Under the pieces are notes generated by a model. It did no database searches and had not been told where the DNA came from. It saw nothing but the letters and a program-made list of their open reading frames with translations. Position numbers and translations under genes: made by a program. Below are positions 19,110-30,632 of a DNA stretch of 64,000 nt, piece after piece; positions within the stretch are counted from its first letter, which is position 1, and each line of letters starts with the position of its first letter. The DNA comes from Sanghuangporus weigelae (taxonomy: Eukaryota; Basidiomycota; Agaricomycetes; Hymenochaetales; Hymenochaetaceae), in contig CP137320.1 of the NCBI GenBank assembly GCA_033182465.1, positions 62,001-126,000 on the forward strand, read 5' to 3'.

Positions 19110-20073
19110 GATCGTAAGTGCTTATGGGCACTGCTGGTGGTGAATAGGATGGTGGTGGTGGATTCTCTGGCGCTTGGGTTGCTACTGAACCACTTGCTGG
19201 TACTGCAGGTACTGTTGGTACTTGGATGATAACCGTTCGAGGTGGGGTTCTGAGTAAGAATGGCCTTCGTGATGCTTCTTCGTCTGAGGACACTGATTCG
19301 TCAGAACTCTGTTCCTGTTGGGCTCTCTCTCTTGGTAGAAAGTATTCCCAGCGTTGTGCTGCCTGAGCTACTTCTCGAATTCGTTGAGCGTGTTCGAGTA
19401 TGTTCCTCGAGGTGGTTTCGGTTGTCTGTACCGATGTGAGTATAGCTGCGTAGGTGCGTTGACTCGACTCGATTGTTTGTCCTAGTTGGAGTAGGGCTTC
19501 TCGCAGGTTATGGATGTCTTGAACAATCCTTGGTTGATCTAGAGCTGTCCTGTTAAGCTCTCCGACTCTCGTCTCAATCGTTTGTAGTTGTTGTTCCTGA
19601 GCAGTAATCCTGTTCCGGATAGCGTTGAGCTCTCGGTCAAGTACTCCGTTTCCGCCTATGACCCGTTGATTGAGTGCTCCTGCTGCTCGATCCAATTCCA
19701 GAGTATATCTCTCTAGAGCTGCTACTTGTGCTCCAATTCTTTGAGTAGTTGCTTCTAGTGCTTCGAATCGATCTCCTACTGCTGTCGCGTATGCTCCGGT
19801 TGGTAGACTGTTTGACTGCCCCGTGTTTGCAGTTCGTTCTTCCAGTCTTTCAACCCTTTCTTGTAGCCTTCTGATCACTGGTGGATACAATATGCTGTGG
19901 TTCGTTGTCGCGTATAGTATGTCGTGATCGCTTTCCAGACTACGTAGCCTGTTGGTGATATGTTGAACTCGTTCGTCGAGGGATCTAGGTGTGAACCTCG
20001 TTTGATTATCGTTCGCCCGTTCGTTCGTTCGATGACCGTTACTTCTGTTGTTGGCGTTTCCTGATCGGTTCAT
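19039..20073 (-). CDS. chromovirus ORF2, 344-aa coiled-coil protein
   Basis: Unrecognised protein starting MNRSGNANNRSNGHRTNERA, with long heptad-like segments (about residues 40-235, for example RLQERVERLEERT, NAIRNRITAQEQQLQTIETR) and therefore probably oligomeric. The C-terminal 100 residues are disordered, Ser/Glu-rich and then Pro-rich, and contain NPPPPSYSPPAVP, a PPxY-type WW-domain ligand. The ATG overlaps the ORF1 stop as ATGA, and gag starts inside the 3' end of ORF2. It sits upstream of gag, where LTR elements normally have no gene. A function in particle assembly is only a guess. Confidence 0.7.
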   Translation of the reverse strand: MNRSGNANNRSNGHRTNERANDNQTRFTPRSLDERVQHITNRLRSLESDHDILYATTNHSILYPPVIRRLQERVERLEERTANTGQSNSLPTGAYATAVGDRFEALEATTQRIGAQVAALERYTLELDRAAGALNQRVIGGNGVLDRELNAIRNRITAQEQQLQTIETRVGELNRTALDQPRIVQDIHNLREALLQLGQTIESSQRTYAAILTSVQTTETTSRNILEHAQRIREVAQAAQRWEYFLPRERAQQEQSSDESVSSDEEASRRPFLLRTPPRTVIIQVPTVPAVPASGSVATQAPENPPPPSYSPPAVPISTYDHVDNRPEGASTGAATTDSSDTTL

Positions 20074-20411
20074 GAACTTCGTTTCTCGCCTGATGCTTCA
20101 GGGTTATTGTTCCTTGGTGCTGTTAACCAAGTAGTTCCTTTCTCGTCGAATGTAGCAATAGTGGAAGGGACTGCTGCTACTTTCGTGGTTGTTGTTTGCG
20201 TGCTCCCAACTGCAGGGCTACCAGATGCCTTTGCTATTAGGTACACTTCGTCGTTGTAGGGGTTATGATAGTAGATATGTGATTTAAGTGAATCGGGTTT
20301 GTCGTTCTCCAGGATGTGCACTTGTCCTGAGGATTCGATATGGGTACTAGTCTCGAAACTAGTGACGTCGATAGGGACTTGAGGTCGACGGTCCTCGCCT
20401 CGATAAAACAC
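20070..20411 (-). CDS. chromovirus ORF1, 113 aa, unknown
   Basis: First internal frame after the 5' LTR, starting MFYRGEDRRPQVPIDVTSFE and ending GEKRSS. Its TGA stop overlaps the ORF2 start in the tetranucleotide ATGA, an arrangement used for termination-reinitiation. No known domain was recognised. Composition (Thr/Ser/Pro, few hydrophobic blocks) suggests a small, partly disordered protein. Confidence 0.55.
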   Translation of the reverse strand: MFYRGEDRRPQVPIDVTSFETSTHIESSGQVHILENDKPDSLKSHIYYHNPYNDEVYLIAKASGSPAVGSTQTTTTKVAAVPSTIATFDEKGTTWLTAPRNNNPEASGEKRSS

Positions 20412-20454
20412 TAGCCAAGAACCTTGCCCGTGAGAGGTGGTGGTAAAACTAGCG

Positions 20455-20472
20455 AGTGATCTTTCGATCCAA
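20455..20472 (-). other. primer-binding region of the chromovirus
   Basis: Immediately inside the 5' LTR the minus strand reads TTGGATCGAAAGATCACT. A TGG one base from the LTR is what is expected for pairing with the CCA end of a tRNA primer. The tRNA was not identified. Confidence 0.45.
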
Positions 20473-21984
20473 TGTTAGGGAGTAGGCCCGGGGTTACACC
20501 GGTTTGATCCTTTTGCCTAAGCAGCGGTGTGTTGTGCAGAGGTGATCTTATCTACCCACGTCTGGCTGTACCACGCGGTCCCTTACTAGCCTTCCTAGTC
20601 GCGGTCCGAGTTATGGATGCTTTCAGATACGAGGTAATAGTAAAGCAGATTGGGATTTCCAAGAGGCGTGATAGTACAAAGCACACAGTAATAGCTCGCT
20701 ATAGGGCAAGCTTTACACCAGTGTGTTAAGAGGATCGAAAGATGGGGAAATGAGGGCCTAATCCTACAACTATTTATGCTCCCAGATATTCCATTTTCCG
20801 TCCTATTTCTTACTCATCCTGTCTCCACTTTACTCCACTTTCCTCCACCATTACATCTGTTCCTTTGTCATCCTGCTGCGCTTCGCTCCACTTTGCTCCA
20901 ATCTTTGTAAGGTCGTCTCCACTATGACAGAATTCTTTGGAGTTGCTGACTGAGACAATAGAGGTGGTGCTCCGATATGGAATGCTCCACTGTCAGTACT
21001 CCATAACGATGTCATTGCCGTCATTGAGTGGCATCTTTGCTCTTGGAGCGATGTAGGCTGCTCGGTATGTGATTCTTCGGAATTCATCTCGAGGTCCAGC
21101 GAGGGTAAGCATAACTCGCACGTCAGTGTTAAGGTGTCGGGTCGGTGTAGAGTATGGTCCAAGGCATATCATGAACTGCATAAGCTCTGCTGGTGGGTTC
21201 TGCTGGGTTCTGGTGACTAGCCATGCTTTGCCTTCGTATCGTATATCTCGAATGTAGCGCCATATCCTTCGTTGTATAAGGAGTTGTAATTGCTTGGTTT
21301 CCAGGTTCGCATCTCTCGGTAAATAAAGGTTTGCCTGTATCGTAGATGCTGGACATGGTGTGTGCAACTCCGGTCTATACCATCCAATCATTCTCCAAGT
21401 TATCGGGTTCGCAGTTCGAGGGGTCCGAGTTGTGATCGTGAGTTCCTCTCGTTTCTTGGGTACTATTGGGCTTGGTGGATTGGAATGCATTGTATCCTGA
21501 AGGTGTCGCTCGGTTTCGATGTGACAGTCACGCGTACCAACCGTTGCCGTGCATACTAAGTAGTATACTTCATAAAGGACCATGTAAACTCGTGCACAGA
21601 CTTGACAGTGCTGAAATGCCAGTGAGGTCTCCATAAACCTTATTAGCCTTTAGCCTTTTAGCGTTTAGGCTTTAGTAGTTGTGCTTCTGGACTTCTAAGA
21701 AGTTTGATCGCTTCTTTTGATCGAGGTCGCTCTGGTTGCTTGGTCGGCGGCGTTAGAGTGGTAGTCCGCGGTAATAGGCGGTCGGCGGTGTTAGCTGTTA
21801 GCGGGATTACGTATCCGCTTCGGTGCTTCTAGCGCTCGGGTGGTAACGGGTTACTGTTGCCTAGGCCGCTCGATTGCTTGGGCCTTTGATAGCTGGCTTG
21901 GTTACCGGTCGCGTTTGGAAAGCTGATCGTGTAGATCTGTTGATCGTGTCGATCCTGATGCGAGTTTTTGAGCGGATCCTTTCA
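20473..21984 (-). repeat. chromovirus 5' LTR
   Basis: 1,512 bp, matching 9695-11206 in length and in every frame examined. It is flanked outside by CCTGG (21985-21989), the second TSD copy. Confidence 0.93.
20993..21634 (-). CDS. LTR-encoded 213-aa ORF, 5' LTR copy
   Basis: Identical to the frame at 10215-10856. In the 5' LTR it precedes ORF1 and gag by about 0.6 kb. If transcription starts upstream of 21634, it would be the first cistron of the genomic RNA; if it starts downstream, only a read-through RNA or the 3' LTR could express it. Confidence 0.4.
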   Translation of the reverse strand: METSLAFQHCQVCARVYMVLYEVYYLVCTATVGTRDCHIETERHLQDTMHSNPPSPIVPKKREELTITTRTPRTANPITWRMIGWYRPELHTPCPASTIQANLYLPRDANLETKQLQLLIQRRIWRYIRDIRYEGKAWLVTRTQQNPPAELMQFMICLGPYSTPTRHLNTDVRVMLTLAGPRDEFRRITYRAAYIAPRAKMPLNDGNDIVMEY

Positions 21985-24019
21985 CCTGGACACCTAGCCA
22001 AATTTGCATCAGCACAAATAACTTTAGCCGAACTTACTACAAGAAATGCCGCTGCAATGTTCGGTTTGCAGCTGCCCCCGGGTGCTCTTCAGGCCATGCG
22101 AACTGTCAATCCTGATGTTTTGATCCATATCGTTTCGGACAAATCTGAAAGGGAAGCTAAAGAATGCGAAAAGTGCGTTACAAATCGTGATCAGAAGCAG
22201 AATATGAACAGCAAAGTCAAAAACGAAGCACTTACTGTTCAAAGTTGTCCTCAAGATACTCGAACTTGCTATAATTGCAATCAAACTGGTCACATTGCAA
22301 AGTTCTGTTGCTCGCCTCGCAAGGACAGAAGAAATCAGAATGTTTCGTATCTTCATAATGAAATGAAGAACTTATCAAAGGAGAAGGAATTGAATGAGAT
22401 GCCTAAGAGCTCTGCCAATGCAGTTGTAGACTCGGATTCCGAAGATTGGGCTTGTTTGGCTCATGACGAAGGGCCAAACAGGGTCATTGACTCACGCAGG
22501 CACATTGAATGTGCGCCTGGCTTTGAAGATTAGTTGGAGGAGGAAGAAGACAGTTATGGAAAGAAGAAAGAGATTAGTGTGGTATATCAAACCGTTTTGA
22601 AAGTTTCAGACAAACCTGATCCCCCAGTTGCGAACGAGCATCGTGTTATTCTCGATTCTGGTGCTATGAAGCATATCTCACCGTATAAAGAAGATTTTTT
22701 GGACCTTCATCCTATCGATCCGAAACCTTTCGATACTCTGAGCAAACCGATCCACACGATAGGAATTGGAACGCTCGCTGTAGATATGTCAAATGGAGAT
22801 TCATCATCAAGATTGAACATCGAAAATGTTCATTACACACCTATGTTGCCATACACTTTATTATCTCAAGGATCTTTCGATTGATCCAGATTTACTTATT
22901 CTGGAGGCCGTGGAACTTGCATTCTTTACGACTCGAGTGGGCGGTGTGTTGCCACTCTCAATCTGTCAAAAAATGGTTTATATCGCTTTACACATAATCC
23001 AATCAGTCAAGAATCCGATCATGCGATGGCTGTACTTGAAAAACTCACCATGAAATCCCTTCACGCAAGATTAGGACACATTTCTCCTTCCACAGTGTCC
23101 CAAATGTTGAAAAATGGTGCAGTAACTGGTCTTCAACTTGATGAAGCGGCTCCCTGGGCCAATACATGTGAATCATGCATCTATGGGAAAGCAACTCGAA
23201 AGGAAGTTTCGAAGGTTAGACATGGCAATCCAGCGAAGAAATTTGGTGAAGAAACTCACTCTGATCTTTGGGGACCATCTCCTATCCAATCTCTTGGAGG
23301 GAAACACTACTATGTCACTTTTACAGATGATGTGACTCGGCACACCGTGATCCAAATTCTATGAACCAAAAATCAAGTACTTACCGCATACAAACAGTAT
23401 GCAAAGTGGGCCGAAACCCAATATGGAGTGAAGCTGAAACACTTGCACTCAGATTGTGGTGGCGAATATACTGGAAAGGAGTTTGTCAGTTTTCTCGATA
23501 CACAAGGAACCAAGCAAAAAATTACCACACACGATACTCCCAAACACAATGGTATCGCAGAACGTCTAAACCAGACTATTGGAGAACGTGTACGCACTAT
23601 GCTGCATGCAAGTAGCTTGCCGAAGAATTTGTGGGCCGAATGTGCCAAACACGCCGTCTGGTTGAAGAACAGAATGTCAACAAAAATTTTGGGAGGAAAG
23701 ACACCATACGAAGCACTTACCGGAGAGAAGCCGAACCTATCTGGGCTTCAAGAATGGGGAACAAAGTGCTGGGTCCACGATAAAACAAAATCGAAACTTG
23801 ATAAACAAGCTTGCGAAGGATGATGGCTCAGATACGATCCTTCATCGAATGGATCGCGCATCTATTTTCCTAACAATAAATCCATTTCAATCAAACAAAG
23901 TATCTATTTCTCACCTCAAGAAGCCTCCATTCATCGTTTTGAGGGGGAGGAAACAAACGAGCCATCAGTAACGAATAATTTGCAAAAATTCAATCAAAAT
24001 GTCACTCACCAAGTCAAAA
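21985..24019 (+). pseudogene. copia gag C-terminus, protease and integrase, with nonsense codons
   Basis: Continues the gag frame after the chromovirus (HLAKFASAQITLAELTTRNA). The knuckle is CYNCNQTGHIAKFC. The protease follows with VILDSGAMKHI. The integrase has a zinc part (HARLGHISPSTVSQM ... CESCIYGKA) and the catalytic blocks HSDLWGPSP, LHSDCGGEYTG and HNGIAERLNQTIG. Stops at 22531 (TAG), 22882, 23362 and 23821 (TGA) break one otherwise continuous frame. The frame runs to 24019, where the solo LTR entered. Confidence 0.88.
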
Positions 24020-24407
24020 TGAAAGGATCCGCTCAAAATCTCGCATCAGGATCGACGCGATCAGCAGATCCACACAATCGGCTTTCCAAACGTGACCAGT
24101 AACCAAGCCAGCTATCACAGGCCCAAGCGATCGAGCGGCCTAGGCAACAGTAACCCATTACCACCCGAGCGCTAGAAGCACCGAAGCGGATACGTAATCC
24201 CACTAACAGCTAACACCGCCGACCGCCTATTACCGCGGACTACCACTCTAACACCGCCGACCAAGCAACCAGAGCGACCTCGATCAAAGAAGCGATCAAA
24301 CTTCTTAGAAGTCCAGAAGCACAACTACTAAAGCCTAAACGCTAAAAGGCTAAAGGCTAATAAGGTTTATGGAGACCTCACTGGCATTTTAGCATTGTCA
24401 AGTCTGT

Positions 24408-24493
24408 GCACGAGTTTACATGGTCCTTTATGAAGTATACTACTTAGTATGCACGAGTTTACATGGTCCTTTATGAAGTATACTACTTAGTAT
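24408..24493. repeat. 43-bp tandem duplication inside the solo LTR
   Basis: The unit starting GCACGAGTTTACATGGTCCT at 24408 is repeated directly from 24451. The intact LTRs have one copy. It explains why this LTR is longer than 1,512 bp once the insertion is removed. Confidence 0.85.
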
Positions 24494-25556
24494 GCACGTC
24501 AACAGTTGGTACATGTGACTGTCACATCGAAACCGAGCGACACCTTCAAGATACAATGCATTCCAATCCACCAAACCCAGTAGTACCCAAGAAACGAGAG
24601 GAACTCACGATCACAACTTGAACCCCTCGAACTGCAAACCCGATAACCTGGAGAATGATTGGACGGTATAGACCAGAGTTGCACACACCACATCCAGCAT
24701 CCACAATACAGGCAAACCTTTATTTACCAAGAGATGTGAACCTGGAGACCAAGCAATTACAACTCCTTATAAAATGAAGGATATGGCACTACATTCGAGA
24801 TATACGATACGAAGGCAAAGCATGGCTAGTCACCAGAACCCAGCAGAACTTATGCAGTTCATGATATGCCTTGGACCATACTCTACACCGACCCGACACC
24901 TTAACACTGACATGCGATGAAACTCCTGTGGGCGTTCTGATACCGGACAGGGAATATAAAGTTCGAGGGGCTGCCCTAGAATACCCTTGAGTAGTTAGCA
25001 GAGAGATACACCTAGACCAAAGGCAAGTGGAAATGAAGGGATAATGGAATATATGAGAGAAGGGTTGTATGAGGGCTGAGGAACGCGTGGGAAGCGCTCG
25101 AGGAAGGATTCCGAGGATGGGCTTCTCCCGAGATTGATGGTGGCGGTGCAAAGGCTAAATCGACTCTCCGGCTCAACTGCGAGCTCTGGACTAAAGCCGA
25201 CTTACACAAGGCACAAAAACTAATCTAACTAAGGCTACGCTAGTCGAACCACCAACTCGAACGTGACTAATCGACCGTGCTAACTCACTGGGAAGCGACG
25301 GCAGCCGATCTCACTCGGAGTCTAAAGTGTCGGAACGCGGCGTAACGATTCGAAACGCGATATGAAGGACGGGGACGGTAACTGAGCGACCCTAACGTGA
25401 TACAAGAGACGGAGGGACTTTACGGTGATGGAAAGGGATAATATGGTGTCCTTTTCCGACGACAGTGGTGAGGGGAAGGTGTTACGAGACCGAAAGCACG
25501 CGGCGCGCTAAGTAACTGGGTTACGGGCGAAACCAGCGAAACTGATCGGAACACGC

Positions 25557-27322
25557 TGTAGCGCACTGGCCCCTCCTGTGCCAGTACACTCATACTATGG
25601 CTCCCCCTATACTGCAGATACCATATCCCAGCGCCGCCGACACCTCAGAGTGTGAGGGCATACTCCTATTGCACTCGGGACATCATTTGAGCACGTATCC
25701 ATTGATTCCAGCACACGTACTGTACTGCGGCGCCCTCCTATGACCCAAATCGATCCGCCGATGGCTCCCCGACACTCAGACAGGTCCGCCGACAGCTCCT
25801 ACCCAGCACCAGGCACTATAGGACACATCCCTCAGTGACTACGTGCCGCCGATCTTATGATTTACCATACATACAGCCGTGCGGCGACTCTGGATGCCTC
25901 CGAGTCGGCCCCCCTTGGCGCCGATCAATGCGGCGGACACTCAGACATCCTCAGGTACCCTCGCCGACGCCTCCTACAGCTTATCAAGCAGTCCCCCATT
26001 GTCTAGGGAGCTATATATTGTCATATGTGCTTACATGCCTCATTACGACATATCTGCCACCAGTCCGGCAGTCCCCCACAGCACTGCCGCTCCGGCCACT
26101 CATATTAGTCACTAGGGATCGCCCACACTCTGTATTGAGTGCCGCCGATGCATCGGACACCTCAGGGACATCGGCTGATGCGCCCTTTGTCTCATATACG
26201 CGATATCAGCCTCCGATCATCGGTTCCGAGGTTTCCCGACTTCCCCCTGACGCGGCGGCCCCTATTAGACCATGTATGGAAGGTAGGCATGTGGTACATC
26301 GGCGTACCAAGCCACCGACTCGCGCCGCCAAGCCCAACTCCGCCGGCGCCTGTATTATTGCAGATACTCGATATTCCATGCTATTGGATGCCTCCCTCAC
26401 GTTGCCGCTCTCAGATTTCACCTGGGCGCTCCGGCAGCGGCCCTTGGCGACCCAGATGACTCAGGAGATGTTGTCAGACAGTAGGATGTGTCGGCGACAG
26501 CAGTAGAGTATATATAGAGCTTATACTAGCTTGTAGACGAAAGGATTCCAAGCCTAGCAAGGATTCCAAGAGCATGTACCAGACCGAGCACCAGAGTTCG
26601 AGATATCCCTCACTCTGAGTCTCCCCTCATGTACTGAGCCTCCCCCTTGACTATATACTATCCTTGACATCTCCTCTTGTTTGACTCTACATTCTACTTG
26701 CCTTCGCCGCCTCCGGTACGCCTCTGCCGCTCTGACGTTCAGTGATCCGGCGCCCCTCTATTCGACGTCGGCGACCCTTCGGCGACCCAGGCTTCTCATC
26801 AGACTCCCCTTCGGCATCCTTTCCAGCCTTTCACTCCAGTTTATCCCATATATTGATCTTATACGGTCTTTTCCTTTCATCTATCGCGTTTACGCTACTG
26901 CGGCGGATTCCTGCGGCCTCCCCCTCAGTCCGGCACCCCTCTATTCGACGTCGGCGGCCATCCGACGACCCAGGCATCCTATCAGACGACCCAGTGGCGC
27001 CTTCTCCAGCCACTCACTCCATTTTATCCTTTATATTCATCTTATACACTTCATACCTTCCTGTGGCCGAGTTTATACCACGTCGGCAGCCTCTTGTGAT
27101 CCCCCCTTTTGAGCGGCGGCCCTATTATCCTATTCCCTTTATCCAGCGGCATCCTTAGACCCATCCATTACGTCTCCGACGGTTCCTGGCACCTGCCGGG
27201 TAGTAGGTCTTTGAGAGTCTGATAGCGTCGGCATCCCATTTTTGGAGGTCCCTTCATACATTCAGCACCCTTAGTAGGACGGACATCTGTAGCACCTTCA
27301 GATACGACACCACCAACCGACA
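25557..27322. repeat. 1.77-kb direct repeat R1 (LTR-like)
   Basis: Begins TGTAGCGCACTGGCCCC and ends CCGACA, TG...CA as in LTRs, and is about 97% identical by eye to R2. It contains a TATA string (AGTATATATAGAGC near 26507). Pyrimidine-rich frames inside (223 aa at 25835-26506) match no family. Short GCGAAACCAG-type motifs lie just outside both repeats. Internal sequence between R1 and R2 is only 796 bp and no TSD flanks the pair, so LTR status is unproven. Confidence 0.6.
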
Positions 27323-28118
27323 ACGCAATGAAGTTTCGATCCGGATGACAGAGACAGGATGGGTCCTATATACGAACCAGGCGAACTATACGAACGTACG
27401 AACGACTCTGCTGCGAAGAGAGGTCACCGATCGACTGTACAGAACACGAAATATTGTATATTATGCTTTAGAGACGAGAGAGTTTTCTACGAACAAGAAG
27501 AACTCGAAGCTGGGGGACTAGAGATGGTGTGAGAACTCCCTCTCTCCACTACGAGAGTCGTGCTGAATTTATACTAAGCGTCCAAACTGAGCCTCCCATC
27601 GGTCAGAAAACATAAGCCATAAGAAAAAGGGGAACGCATATCACTTATCCACCATGGAGAGGGGCGCATATGAATGGTTAAGGGACACATAAAACAGAAA
27701 GAAACAATACTAAGCATGGTCGGAACGAGAGCATAAAGAAATAAACGGGATGCATATAGAAAGGTGAGATCATAAGCGAAGCCTTCGGAACTGGGTGTCT
27801 TTGAGCGGAACGAGTCGGAACTTGGGGAAAAGACTTGGAAAGACCTCGGCTAGCCTTACAGAGCAAATCTGCAACGTTTTGAATGGGAGAGGGACTGTGG
27901 ACGACGCTGCAGGGTCAAATCTCTTTGTCAGGAGTACGGATCCGGGATCCGGAGACTTGTGATTGACACGTGTAGGATCATCGCGTGATTCTTCCGCCGT
28001 GTCTTATATGATGGCCGATCACGGAACGGTGCACGTGCCATTTAGACTATGGCGTTCTTGCTAAGTCCCCTCGCTCCAGCGAAACCAGTCGGAACCGGGC
28101 GAAACCAGTCGGAACCGG
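27323..28118. other. 796-bp segment between the direct repeats
   Basis: No coding signal beyond a 62-codon frame. It ends in two copies of GCGAAACCAGTCGGAACCGG directly before R2. It would be the internal region if R1 and R2 are LTRs, but a clear primer-binding site or polypurine tract is not visible. Confidence 0.4.
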
Positions 28119-29903
28119 TGTAGCGCACTGGCCCCTCCTGTGCCAGTACACTCATACTATGGCTCCCCCTATACTGCAGATACCATATCCCAGCACCGCT
28201 GACACCTCAGAGTGTGAGGGCATACTCCTACTGCACTCGAGACACCATTTGAGCACGTTTCCACTGATTCCAGTACACGTACTGTACTGCGGCGCCCTCC
28301 TATGACCCAGATCAATCCGCCGATGGCTCCCCGACACTCAGACAGGTCCGCCGACAGCTCCTACCCAGCACCAGGCACTATAGGACACATCCCCCAGTGA
28401 CTACATGCTGCCGATCTTATGATTTATCATACGTACAGCCTTGCGGCGACTCTGGACGCCTCCGAGTCGGCCCCCCATGGCGCCGATCGATGCGGCGGAC
28501 ACTCAGACATCCTCAGGTACCCTCGCCGACGCCTCCTACAGCTTATCAAGCAGTCCCCCATTGTCTAGGGAGCTATATATTGTCATATGTGCTTACATGC
28601 CTCATTACGACATATCTGCCACCAGTCCGGCAGTCCCCCACAGCACTGCCGCTCCGGCCACTCATATTAGTCACTAGGGATCACCCACACTCTGTATTGA
28701 GTGCCGCCGATGCATCGGACACCTCAGGGACATCGGCTGATGCGCCCTTTGTCTCATATACGCGATATCAGCCTCCGATCATCGGTTCCGAGGTTTCCCG
28801 ACTTCCCCCTGACGCGGCGGCCCCTATTAGACCATGTATGGAAGGTAGGCATGTGGTACATCGGCGTGCCAAGCCACCGACTCGCGCCGCCAAGCCCAAC
28901 TCCGCCAGCGCCCGTATTATTGCAGATACTCGATATTCCATGCGATTGGACGCCCCCCTCACGTTGCCGCTCTCAGATTTCACCTGGGCACTCCGGCAGC
29001 GGCCCTTGGCGACCCAGATGACTCAGGAGATGTTGTCAGACAGTAGGATGTGTCGGCGACAGCAGTAGAGTATATATAGAGCTTATACTAGCTTGTAGAC
29101 AAAAGGGATTTCAAGCCTAGAAAGGATTCCAAGCCTAGCAAGGATTCCAAGAGCATGTACCAGACCGAGCGCCAGAGTTCGAGATATCCCTCACTCTGAG
29201 TCTCCCCTCATGTACTGAGCCTCCCCCTTGACTATATACTATCCTTGACATCTCCTCTTGTTTGACTCCACATTCTACTTGCCTTCGCCGCCTCCGGTAT
29301 GCCTCTGCCGCTCTGACGTTCGGTGATCCGGCACCCCTCTATTCAACGTCGGCGGCCATCCGACGACCCAGGCATCTCATCAGACTCCCCTTCTGCGTCC
29401 TTTCCAGCCTTTCACTCCAGTTTATCCCATATATTGATCTTATACGGTCTTTTCCTTTCATCTATCGCGTTTACGCTACTGCGGCGGATTCCTGCGGCCT
29501 CCCCCTCAGTCCGGCACCCCTCTATTTGACGTCGGCGGCCATCCGACGACCCAGGCATCCTATCAGACGACCCAGCGGCGCCTTCTCCAGCCACTCACTC
29601 CATTTTATCCTTTATATTCATCTTATACACTTCATACCTTCCTGTGGCCGAGTTTATACCACGTCGGCAGCCCCCTGTGATCCCCCCTCTCAAGCGGCGG
29701 TCCTGTTATCCTATTCCCTTTATCCAGCGGCATCCCTAGACCCATCCATTACGTCTCCGACGGTTCCTGGCACCTGCCGGGTAGTAGGTCTTTGAGAGTC
29801 TGATAGCGTCGGCATCCCATTTTTGGAGGTCCCTTCATACATTCAGCACCCTTAGTAGGACGGACATCTGTAGCACCTTCAGATACGACACCGCCGACCG
29901 ACA
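28119..29903. repeat. 1.78-kb direct repeat R2 (LTR-like)
   Basis: Second copy of R1 in the same orientation, with a 19-bp addition near 29105-29125 produced by local repetition of a GGATTCCAAGCCTAG-like unit. Its 223-aa frame (28397-29068) keeps the reading frame of R1. Confidence 0.6.
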
Positions 29904-30632
29904 CCGGGCGAAACCAGTCGGAATACCGCGGAACTGGTCGTAACGACTTCGTACGCTCCCAAGCTTTAGTCTTACTCTTCAGCGAGTTATGCTTACCCTT
30001 GCTGGACCTTAAGATGAATTCCGAAGAATCACATACCGAGCAGCCTACATCGCTCCAAGAGCAAAAATGCCACTCAATGACAGCAATGACATCGTGATGG
30101 AGTACTGACAGTGGAGCATTCCATATCGAAACATCACTCTATTGTCTCAGTCAGCAACTCCACAGAATTCTGTCATAGTGGAGACGACCTTACAAAGATT
30201 GGAGCAAAGTGGAGCAAAGCGCAGCAGGATGACAAAGGGAAAGATGTAATGGTGGAGAAAAGTGGGGTAAAGTGGAGACAGGATGAGTAAGAAATAGGAT
30301 GGAAAATGGAATATCTGGAAGCATAAATAGCTGTAGGATTAGGCCCTCATTTCCCCATCTTTCGATCTTCTTAACACAATGGTGTAAAGCTTGCCCTACA
30401 GCGAGCTATTACTGTGTGCTTTGTACTATCACGCCTCTTGGAAATCCCAATCTGCTTTACTATCACCTCGTATCTGAAAGCATCCATAACTCGGACCGCG
30501 ACTAGGAAGGCTAGTAAGGGACCGCGTGGTACAGCCAGACGTGGGTAGATAAGATCACCTCTGCACAACACACCGCTGCTTAGGCAAAAGGATCGAACCG
30601 GTGTAACTCCGGGCCTACTCCCTAACACAAAA

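Larger units (their letters stand above)
9695..21984 (-). mobile_element. intact chromovirus (Ty3/gypsy) with extra ORFs
   Basis: 12,290-bp element on the minus strand with 1,512-bp LTRs (9695-11206 and 20473-21984) and 5-bp TSD CCTGG on both sides. Coding order on the minus strand: LTR ORF 213 aa, ORF1 113 aa, ORF2 344 aa, gag 362 aa, pol 1,492 aa with a C-terminal chromodomain, and a 358-aa ORF in the env position. An 88-aa spliced gene runs on the opposite strand. Every reading frame found in one LTR recurs identically in the other, so no LTR divergence is visible. That and the unbroken pol indicate a very recent insertion and possibly an active copy. Confidence 0.95.
24918..29982. mobile_element. 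unclassified 5.07-kb insertion with TG...CA ends
   Basis: It interrupts the solo LTR between GACATGCGA and GCGAGTTATG, leaving a 4-bp duplication GCGA. The insert begins TGAAACTCC and ends TCTTCA. It contains two 1.77-kb direct repeats but no recognisable gag, pol or transposase. No matching LTRs or inverted repeats were found at its outer ends. It could be a non-autonomous LTR element nested in a second fragment, or a rearranged element; the class is open. CpG is not depleted, unlike in the copia element. Confidence 0.55.
24020..30627 (-). mobile_element. solo LTR of the chromovirus family, itself interrupted
   Basis: Starts TGAAAGGATCCGCTC at 24020 and ends GGGCCTACTCCCTAACA at 30627, the full LTR of the element at 9695-21984 in the same minus-strand orientation as its gag-pol. 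TSD CAAAA lies at 24015-24019 and 30628-30632. It has no internal region, so it is a product of LTR-LTR recombination. It differs from the intact LTR at many positions, often C-to-T or G-to-A, so it is older. A foreign segment (24918-29982) splits it. Confidence 0.9.

Noticed and set aside
25835-26506. 223-codon frame in repeat R1, also in R2
   Set aside because: Follows from pyrimidine-rich, repeat-derived sequence open in several frames at once; no domain-like pattern. Kept only as part of the repeat.
24918-29982. Helitron interpretation of the 5-kb insertion
   Set aside because: It duplicates GCGA at the target and has TG/CA ends. Helitrons insert between A and T without duplication and end CTRR.
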